From the NCBI GenBank assembly GCA_025361485.1, contig JANYLA010000019.1, forward strand, positions 1-48,630: DNA of 48,630 nucleotides, read 5' to 3'. The notes under the pieces were generated by a model that made no database searches, had not been told where the DNA came from, and worked only from the letters and a program-made list of their open reading frames with translations. This stretch comes from Bacteroidales bacterium (GTDB lineage Bacteria > Bacteroidota > Bacteroidia > Bacteroidales > Tenuifilaceae). This document shows, piece by piece, positions 42,792 to 48,630 of this stretch. The stretch's first letter is position 1. The number at the start of each line of letters is the position of its first letter. The position numbers were made by a program, and so were the translations under genes.

Positions 42792-45356
42792 ATGAGAACT
42801 TATGTAATTGCTGTTATACTGCTATTAACCTTTTATAGTAGTAGTGCTCAGGTTCAACTCGAAAGTATTTACCAATCGAGCAAACATCAAATTGTTTGCT
42901 CAGCATTTAGTGGTGACTCAAAGTATATTGCAAGTGGATGCTTCGATAAAAATATTTTGATTTGGAACGACAAAGGAGAGGTGATTAAGGAATTAACCGG
43001 ATTAAAAGATTTCCCGCTTTCCTTAGTTTATAGTAAGGACGGTAATTATCTGATTAGTGGTGGTAAAGATTCTAAAGTCACTATTTGGAGTTTGCAGAAT
43101 AATAGCATACTATTTACCATGAAAGGGCATACTGGGGATGTAACTTCTGTCGATATTAATAAAGAGAATATAATTGCTTCCGGGAGTAAGGATAATACCA
43201 TTCGGTTGTGGAATATTAATGGAGAATTAGTATCTGAATTGAAAGGACATTCAAAGGAGGTAACCTCAGTAAAGTTTAGCGATGATGGCGAAAAATTAGT
43301 ATCAGGTAGTGCCGATGGAACTATAAAAGAATGGGATGTAAAAACTAAAACGGTAATTCAAACTATCAACGCACATGTGGGTTGGACAAGATGTGTGGCT
43401 TACAATTATAATGGTACACTAATTGCCAGCGGAGGCGATGACGGGAAAATTCAAATCTGGAATAGTGCAAATGGTCAACTTCAAAACTCAATCATATCGC
43501 ATAGCAAATGGGTTCAAACCATAGCATTTAGCCCCGATGGGAAGTATATTCTTAGCGGTGGACACGATAACTACCTTGTTCTTATTGATGCCAATACAGG
43601 AACTATCATCTTTAACTCACCAAAGCAGGAAAACTATGTATTATCAGTTGCTTTTAACCCAAATGGTAAAAATTTTATATCATCTACTCTCTTTTCAGAA
43701 AAAATTGATGTTTGGGATTCTAGAAATCTAAATATTAGTATTTTAGCCTCAGAGCCTACATCTCCCAAGACAAAAGCTTCCATTTCGTGGATTACAAATA
43801 ATAATTTAACAACCGATAATCTAACTTTAAAATTAAAGGCATCTATTATATCCGAATCCAAAATTAGTAGCATCGACCTTTTTTTAAATGATAAAAAATT
43901 CTCTTCCGACAGGGATATTAAAATCAAAAACAGCGATAATAAAATTGATTACGATAAAATTGTATTCTTAAATTCAGGGACAAATATTTTGAAATTAGTC
44001 GCTTATAATGATGGTGGTGAGGCAATTTCAGAGGACATAAAAGTTATTTATTCACCTCTTGTCGAAGTTAAGACAACACCGATAGTAAGTGTGCCTGAGA
44101 AAACCCAAGACGTAGTTAAGGAAGACATTAAAATCATATCAAAACCATCCATTTCTTGGATTACAAATAATAATTTAACAACTGATAAATTAGAATTGAA
44201 CCTAAAAGCATCTATTTTTTCAGAGACCAAAATTAGTCGAATCGAACTGTTTTTAAATGATAAGAAGTTGTCTTCCGATATTGACATTAAAGATAAAAGA
44301 ATCGATAATAGTTTTGTTTACGATAAAGTAGTTAATTTAAATTCAGGGTCAAATATCTTAAAATTAATTGCTTATAACGATGGCGGTGAGGCAATTTCAG
44401 AGGACATAAAAATTATTTATTCACCTCCTATCGAAGTTAAGACAACACCTATAGTAAGTTTGCAGGAGAAAACACAAGAAGTAGTTACGGAAGAAACTAA
44501 AAGTGTAATAGAGAAATCAAATACCAAAGATTTATTACCAACAGCCAATTTATCTAATAATGATTTAATAAGCAATTTGACGACAAATAAACAAAACCCT
44601 TATAGATTTGCGTTAATAATTGGTAATGAAGATTATAGTACTTATCAAACCGGACTGCAAACAGAATCAAATGTTGCCTTTGCAATCAATGATGCAAAAG
44701 CATTTAATGAATATGCAATAAAAATATTTGGTGTTCCTTCTGATAATGTTATTCTCTTAACTAATGCGCGAGCAATTGAAATGGATAATGCGATCAGTAA
44801 GTTGCCCTCAATTATTAAAGCACTAAATGGAAAAGCAGAGATCATATTTTTTTATGCAGGGCATGGTTTTCCCGATGAGCAAACCAAAGAACCATATTTA
44901 ATACCTGTTGATGTTAGCGGATCAAATTTAAAATATGCCATAAAAATTAAGGATTTATACTCATCGCTTTCAGAATTTCCATCAAAGAAAATCACTTTGT
45001 TTTTAGATGCATGCTTTAGCGGTGGCGCCAGAGAGCAAGGTCTTATATCTGCACGTGGGGTAAAAGTTAGACCCAAAGAGAATTCATTAACAGGGAATAT
45101 GGTAGTATTTACAGCAAGTAGCGGAAATGAATCGGCATTATCATATAAAGAAAAAAAGCATGGTTTATTTACCTATTTACTGTTAGCTAAATTGAAAGAA
45201 TCTAGTGGAGATATTTCATACAAAGATCTTTCGGAATATTTAGTTGAGCAAGTGGGTGTTAAATCAGTGATGATTAATAATAAACCGCAAACTCCACAAA
45301 CTAATATTAGTTTTGATATTACTGAAACATGGCAAAATTGGAATATTGTTAAGTAA
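42792..45356 (+). CDS. Exported WD40 propeller - Ig-like repeat - caspase-like protease
   Basis: An 854-residue three-part protein with a signal peptide (VIAVILLLTFYSSSAQV). Residues about 25-315 hold seven WD40 repeats (for example SGDSKYIASG...ILIWN, SDDGEKLVSGSADGTIKEWD, SPDGKYILSGG), enough for one closed propeller. Residues about 330-575 hold two near-identical Ig-like repeats of 123 residues, each opening SISWITNNNLTTD. Residues about 605-854 are a peptidase C14 (caspase/metacaspase-like) domain, YRFALIIGNEDY, with the catalytic dyad H691 (YAGHG) and C741 (DACFSGG). WD40 domains bind proteins; caspase-like enzymes cleave after chosen residues. Export to the periplasm or surface is inferred from the leader. 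No T9SS sorting domain is seen. Confidence 0.9.
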   Translation: MRTYVIAVILLLTFYSSSAQVQLESIYQSSKHQIVCSAFSGDSKYIASGCFDKNILIWNDKGEVIKELTGLKDFPLSLVYSKDGNYLISGGKDSKVTIWSLQNNSILFTMKGHTGDVTSVDINKENIIASGSKDNTIRLWNINGELVSELKGHSKEVTSVKFSDDGEKLVSGSADGTIKEWDVKTKTVIQTINAHVGWTRCVAYNYNGTLIASGGDDGKIQIWNSANGQLQNSIISHSKWVQTIAFSPDGKYILSGGHDNYLVLIDANTGTIIFNSPKQENYVLSVAFNPNGKNFISSTLFSEKIDVWDSRNLNISILASEPTSPKTKASISWITNNNLTTDNLTLKLKASIISESKISSIDLFLNDKKFSSDRDIKIKNSDNKIDYDKIVFLNSGTNILKLVAYNDGGEAISEDIKVIYSPLVEVKTTPIVSVPEKTQDVVKEDIKIISKPSISWITNNNLTTDKLELNLKASIFSETKISRIELFLNDKKLSSDIDIKDKRIDNSFVYDKVVNLNSGSNILKLIAYNDGGEAISEDIKIIYSPPIEVKTTPIVSLQEKTQEVVTEETKSVIEKSNTKDLLPTANLSNNDLISNLTTNKQNPYRFALIIGNEDYSTYQTGLQTESNVAFAINDAKAFNEYAIKIFGVPSDNVILLTNARAIEMDNAISKLPSIIKALNGKAEIIFFYAGHGFPDEQTKEPYLIPVDVSGSNLKYAIKIKDLYSSLSEFPSKKITLFLDACFSGGAREQGLISARGVKVRPKENSLTGNMVVFTASSGNESALSYKEKKHGLFTYLLLAKLKESSGDISYKDLSEYLVEQVGVKSVMINNKPQTPQTNISFDITETWQNWNIVK
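43771..44508 (+). repeat. Two-copy 369-bp direct repeat inside the caspase gene
   Basis: The segments starting at about 43771 and 44140 are highly similar at DNA level with a 369-base (123-codon) period. Both include an identical stretch encoding WITNNNLTTD, the block NILKL.AYNDGGEAISED and the linker VEVKTTPIVS. The retained DNA identity points to a recent in-frame duplication. Confidence 0.85.
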
Positions 45357-45390
45357 AAACAGCTAATTATATATATGTTACGCCGTATTC

Positions 45391-45419
45391 TACCCCACTT
45401 CTTGTGGGGTATTTTCTTT
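45391..45419 (+). terminator. Intrinsic terminator after the caspase gene
   Basis: Stem TACCCCAC/GTGGGGTA (45391-45398 with 45404-45411), loop TTCTT, is followed by TTTTCTTT. It lies 35 bases after the stop. Confidence 0.85.
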
Positions 45420-45562
45420 ACCACCTTCCAAATCACTTCTTTTTATTAAAACTTCTTCACCCTATTTAACTCTTTTTAACTTGCATGGGGCGTATTAATT
45501 GTGAAATTTGCGGTTGTTAATTGTTAATCATATAATAATAAACCGATATAATTTTTAAAACG

Positions 45563-46564
45563 ATGAGTGAAGTTAACGCATTAAACATTAAAGAGTTAAA
45601 CGAAAGGATTCGTCTTGAAAGCTCGTTTGTTGATATTATCAGCATGGAGATGAACAAGGTGATAGTGGGACAAAAACACCTTGTTGAATCGTTAATGATT
45701 GGCCTACTTGCCGATGGACATATTTTGCTTGAAGGTGTGCCTGGGTTAGCAAAAACGCTTGCCATCAATACTTTGGCTAATACTATCGATGCAAAGTTCA
45801 GCCGTATTCAGTTTACGCCCGATTTGCTACCCGCCGACTTAATTGGAACATTGGTTTATAGCCAAAAGAAGGAGGAATTTATCGTTAAAAAGGGTCCAAT
45901 TTTTACCAATTTTGTATTGGCCGATGAGATTAACCGTGCCCCCGCTAAAGTTCAAAGTGCATTGCTTGAGGCCATGCAGGAACGTCAGGTAACTATCGGC
46001 GAAGTAACCTATAAGCTCGAACAGCCTTTCCTTGTTTTGGCTACTCAGAACCCAATTGAGCAGGAGGGAACATATCCACTTCCTGAGGCGCAGGTCGACC
46101 GTTTTATGCTCAAGGTCAAGATAACCTATCCAAAGCATGAGGAGGAGAAACTAATCATGCGTCAGAATATATTGAGCACTTTCCCAAAAGCCAACAAGGT
46201 TGTTAAAACTGAAGATATCATCAAAGCGAGGAGTATTGTTAGGGAGGTTTACATGGACGAAAAGATTGAGAAGTATATACTTGATATCGTTTTTGCCACA
46301 AGGTTCCCAAAACAGTTTAAACTTGAGAAGTTTGAGAATATGATTAGTTATGGTGCTTCGCCTAGAGCAAGTATCAATCTTGCATTAGCTGCTAAAGCAT
46401 TTGCATTTATCAAACGCCGTGGTTATGTTATCCCTGAGGATATCCGTTCGGTTTGTCACGATGTACTCCGTCATCGTATGGGATTAACTTACGAGGCCGA
46501 GGCTGAAAACATCACCACCGAGGATATTATCTCTGAAATTTTAAATACTGTTGAAGTACCCTAG
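45563..46564 (+). CDS. MoxR-family AAA+ ATPase
   Basis: A 333-residue cytoplasmic AAA+ ATPase of the MoxR type, a chaperone-like partner of von Willebrand factor A (VWA)/DUF58 proteins. Visible are Walker A GVPGLAKT (58-65), Walker B VLADEINRAP, QNPIEQEGTYPLPEAQVDRF (sensor 1 and arginine-finger region), and the C-terminal lid with YGASPRASINLALAAKA. It is the first gene of a Bat-type operon (MoxR, small protein, DUF58, BatD-like) typical of Bacteroidota, where the set is linked to aerotolerance and envelope stress. No clear promoter box was seen in the 205-base leader apart from the upstream terminator. Confidence 0.95.
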   Translation: MSEVNALNIKELNERIRLESSFVDIISMEMNKVIVGQKHLVESLMIGLLADGHILLEGVPGLAKTLAINTLANTIDAKFSRIQFTPDLLPADLIGTLVYSQKKEEFIVKKGPIFTNFVLADEINRAPAKVQSALLEAMQERQVTIGEVTYKLEQPFLVLATQNPIEQEGTYPLPEAQVDRFMLKVKITYPKHEEEKLIMRQNILSTFPKANKVVKTEDIIKARSIVREVYMDEKIEKYILDIVFATRFPKQFKLEKFENMISYGASPRASINLALAAKAFAFIKRRGYVIPEDIRSVCHDVLRHRMGLTYEAEAENITTEDIISEILNTVEVP

Positions 46565-46570
46565 AGCTGA

Positions 46571-46990
46571 ATGATAAACTTCTATCGGAAATTAATTCTT
46601 GTACTGTTTGTTTGTATAATCGCCTTTTCGGGGTTTGCTCAAAATTTTATTGGGCTGCACAAGCAGGATATCCGGCAGAAGGTAAAGGAGGCTTACCCAG
46701 GATTCAACTTCGATAAGGAGATTGAAAATGGGAAAAAGAGTTTTTTGAAGTATGTTAATACCCTTGAGGAACAGACCTTACTATTTATTCTCGATGAGAA
46801 TGGGATTTGCACCTCTACGGCAAGAATGTACAATTCATGGCTCTTTTCGAAGATAAAGGGTGAACTTGATAAAAAGTACAAGCGAAAAGATTCGCTTACT
46901 TGGCAAGATTTCATCAACGGTACTGAATATGAGATTTTTATTAAAAAGGGTAATTGGTTTTTTACAGTAATTACTCGTCCAAAAAAATAG
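46571..46990 (+). CDS. Small exported protein inside the Bat-type operon
   Basis: A 139-residue protein with a clear signal peptide (LILVLFVCIIAFSGFAQ, cleavage near residue 24). The mature part is about 115 residues, with no cysteine pair apart from a single Cys and no known motif. The segment TLLFILDENGICTSTARMYNSW is the most distinctive. It begins 6 bases after the moxR stop and ends 16 bases before the DUF58 gene, so it belongs to this operon and probably acts in the periplasm alongside the BatD-like product. I do not recognise the family. Confidence 0.75.
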   Translation: MINFYRKLILVLFVCIIAFSGFAQNFIGLHKQDIRQKVKEAYPGFNFDKEIENGKKSFLKYVNTLEEQTLLFILDENGICTSTARMYNSWLFSKIKGELDKKYKRKDSLTWQDFINGTEYEIFIKKGNWFFTVITRPKK

Positions 46991-47006
46991 TAAAGTTTTC
47001 GTCATT

Positions 47007-47894
47007 ATGGAAGCCACCGAGCTACTAAAAAAAGTACGAAAGATTGAGATAAAATCGCGAGGATTATCAAGGCATATCTTCGCAGGACAATACCATAGCG
47101 CTTTTAAGGGCAAAGGTATGGCATTCAGCGAGGTTAGGGAGTATAACTATGGCGACGATATTCGTAGCATCGATTGGAATGTAACCGCTCGCTTCAACCA
47201 TCCATATATTAAGGTATTTGAAGAAGAGCGTGAGCTAACAGTTATGCTTTTGGTTGATGTTAGCGGCTCAAGGATGTTTGGTACAACTAATATTCTAAAG
47301 AAGAACCTCATCGCCGAGATATCCGCAGTGCTTGCTTTCTCTGCCATTCAGAATAACGATAAGATTGGTGCAATTCTTTTTAGCGATAGAATTGAAAAGT
47401 TTATTCCGCCGCAAAAGGGAAAAACTCATATCCTTAGGATTATTAGGGAACTGATTGAGTTCGAGCCTCAGAGTCAGGAGACAAATATCTCCGAAGCCTT
47501 ACGATACCTTACCAATGCGATAAAGAAGCGTTGCACCGCATTTATTCTTAGCGATTTTATCGATTTAGATGGTGATACATCTAACCCACGGTTTAAGGAT
47601 GCGCTTACGATTGCCAATAACAAACATGATGTGGTTGGTGTTAGGATTTACGATAAACGCGAAACTGAGATGCCTTCGGTTGGCCTAGTGAAGCTAAAGG
47701 ACGCTGAGAGTAATACCTATAAATGGGTCGATACATCAAGCTCTGCAACTCGCAAGGTATACGCCGATTGGTGGACTCAAGCAAGTTCAAACCTTAAAAC
47801 TGTTTTCTCTAAATCGAAGGTCGATTGGGTTTCAATCAGCACCGATGAGGATTATGTAAAGCCGTTAATCCTTCTCTTTAAGCATCGAGGATAA
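47007..47894 (+). CDS. DUF58-domain protein (VWA-like), Bat operon
   Basis: A 295-residue soluble protein with the DUF58 signature: RHIFAGQYHSAFKGKGMAFSEVREYNYGDDIRSIDWNVTARFN, then a VWA-type strand with VMLLVDVSGSRMFG. The DVSGS MIDAS motif binds a metal. A later block is FILSDFID. DUF58 proteins pair with MoxR ATPases, probably as clients or adaptors that change state on ATP hydrolysis. It is cytoplasmic as read, with no leader or membrane helix. It is spaced 16 bases from the upstream gene and 11 bases from the BatD-like gene, all in one operon. Confidence 0.93.
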   Translation: MEATELLKKVRKIEIKSRGLSRHIFAGQYHSAFKGKGMAFSEVREYNYGDDIRSIDWNVTARFNHPYIKVFEEERELTVMLLVDVSGSRMFGTTNILKKNLIAEISAVLAFSAIQNNDKIGAILFSDRIEKFIPPQKGKTHILRIIRELIEFEPQSQETNISEALRYLTNAIKKRCTAFILSDFIDLDGDTSNPRFKDALTIANNKHDVVGVRIYDKRETEMPSVGLVKLKDAESNTYKWVDTSSSATRKVYADWWTQASSNLKTVFSKSKVDWVSISTDEDYVKPLILLFKHRG

Positions 47895-47905
47895 TTATTT
47901 GAACT

Positions 47906-48630
47906 ATGAAGACAAGATTACTTTTCATATTACTTCTTTTAAATTTTGCTGCCTTTGCTCAGGTATCGAATTCCGATTCGCCATACTCAGTAAAAACAAC
48001 GCTTTCGAAGGAAACCATTTTGATTGGCGATAGGGTGGGGCTAACCATTTCAGTTTTAGTGTCTGAATCATGTAAAGTTTCCTTTCCTGCACTAAGCGAT
48101 TCACTGATGAAGGGAATTGAGCTAGTTAATAAACCATCTCTTCAAACTGTCAAACTGAAGAATAAGCAGAATGAGCAGATTTTGAAACTACTTATCACCT
48201 CTTTCGACAGTGGAAGTTATCAACTTCCTGAATTAAAAATTGCAGTGACTGATGGTAGTAAGACAGATACCGTTCTTTCTAAACCATTAACATTGGTTGT
48301 AAACACAATCCCTAAAGATAAAGCGGTCAAGGATATTATCGATATCAAACCACCAATTGAAGAGCCTATAACCATTAAAGAGGTTGCTCCTTGGGCATTT
48401 GGAGGACTGCTGTTTGCAGCTTTGTTATTCTTACTAATTATCTATATAAAAAGGAGAAGAGAGAATCGTCCATTCAGCTTCATGCAGAAGCATGTTGACC
48501 CTCCGCATATTATTGCTTTTAGGGAATTAGAAAAGATTAAAGAGGAAAAGCTCTATCTCTCCGAAAACCATAAGTACTATTACACCCGATTAATTGATAC
48601 GCTAAGGATTTACATCGAGGGAAGGTATGA
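47906..48630 (+). CDS. BatD-like exported/membrane protein, partial (cut by window edge)
   Basis: The frame starts with ATG at 47906 and is still open at the end of the window (241 codons seen). A signal peptide (LLFILLLLNFAAFAQ) is followed by a beta-rich periplasmic domain of about 150 residues (KTTLSKETILIGDRVGLTISVLV, SFDSGSYQLPELKI). One transmembrane helix follows near residues 165-185 (WAFGGLLFAALLFLLIIYI), then KRRRE and a cytoplasmic helical part (YYYTRLIDTLRIYIEGRYE). This layout matches BatD or DUF4381-type proteins that follow DUF58 genes. The rest of the operon (VWA proteins BatA/BatB) would be expected just past the edge. Confidence 0.8.
   Translation, partial: MKTRLLFILLLLNFAAFAQVSNSDSPYSVKTTLSKETILIGDRVGLTISVLVSESCKVSFPALSDSLMKGIELVNKPSLQTVKLKNKQNEQILKLLITSFDSGSYQLPELKIAVTDGSKTDTVLSKPLTLVVNTIPKDKAVKDIIDIKPPIEEPITIKEVAPWAFGGLLFAALLFLLIIYIKRRRENRPFSFMQKHVDPPHIIAFRELEKIKEEKLYLSENHKYYYTRLIDTLRIYIEGRY

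Overview
The window is AT-rich DNA from a member of the Bacteroidota, most likely a free-living Bacteroidia (Bacteroidales/Marinilabiliales-like). The evidence is a SusC/SusD/SusE outer-membrane glycan system, an amylase with a C-terminal type IX secretion (T9SS) sorting domain, families largely confined to this phylum (DUF6913, DUF4301, Bat-type MoxR/DUF58 operon), and promoters of the Bacteroidota type (-7 box TAnnTTTG, -33 TTG). No rRNA, tRNA, CRISPR array, transposase or phage gene was found, and no gene-free stretch exceeds about 300 bases.

Layout. (1) 1-12055: housekeeping and miscellaneous genes. These are a rhodanese remnant without a start codon, a RelA-type (p)ppGpp synthetase whose hydrolase site is degenerate, NAD-dependent DNA ligase, a DUF6913 protein, DapA, a dihydroorotate-dehydrogenase-like protein, a TPR protein, a ComA-type phosphosulfolactate synthase, a DUF3108 protein and a PagL-like lipid A deacylase. 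(2) 12139-34999: a large alpha-glucan (starch/maltodextrin) utilisation locus. The leftward arm encodes SusC, SusD, a SusE-like lipoprotein and a T9SS-exported GH13 amylase. The rightward arm encodes a LacI-family regulator, a GPH/SLC45-like MFS sugar transporter, beta-phosphoglucomutase, a GH65 maltose phosphorylase, class II fructose-bisphosphate aldolase, a periplasmic GH13 and a lipoprotein GH13. Then come 6-phosphofructokinase (leftward) and another lipoprotein GH13. (3) 35124-42014: flavodiiron protein, PiT phosphate transporter, small cupin, two hot-dog thioesterases, a DUF4301 protein and TruA. (4) 42163-45356: a two-gene unit, an outer-membrane beta-barrel plus an exported protein made of a seven-bladed WD40 propeller, two near-identical Ig-like repeats and a caspase-like protease. 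(5) 45563-end: a Bat-type operon (MoxR ATPase, small exported protein, DUF58 protein, and a BatD-like membrane protein cut by the window edge).

How the alpha-glucan locus works together (inference from families): starch is cut outside the cell by the T9SS and lipoprotein GH13 enzymes and imported by SusCD. It is trimmed in the periplasm by the cyclomaltodextrinase/neopullulanase-like GH13 and carried inward by the MFS transporter. Maltose phosphorylase then splits maltose to glucose plus beta-glucose-1-phosphate, which beta-phosphoglucomutase converts to glucose-6-phosphate. PFK and FBA, unusually encoded in the same locus, continue glycolysis. A shared 17-bp motif (consensus nnGyAATCGwTTGmAAT) lies upstream of susC, of the transporter operon and of the last amylase. 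It has the central CG of LacI-family operators and is the probable binding site of the regulator at 20986-22002. This predicted regulon and the WD40-caspase unit are the parts I find most worth following up.
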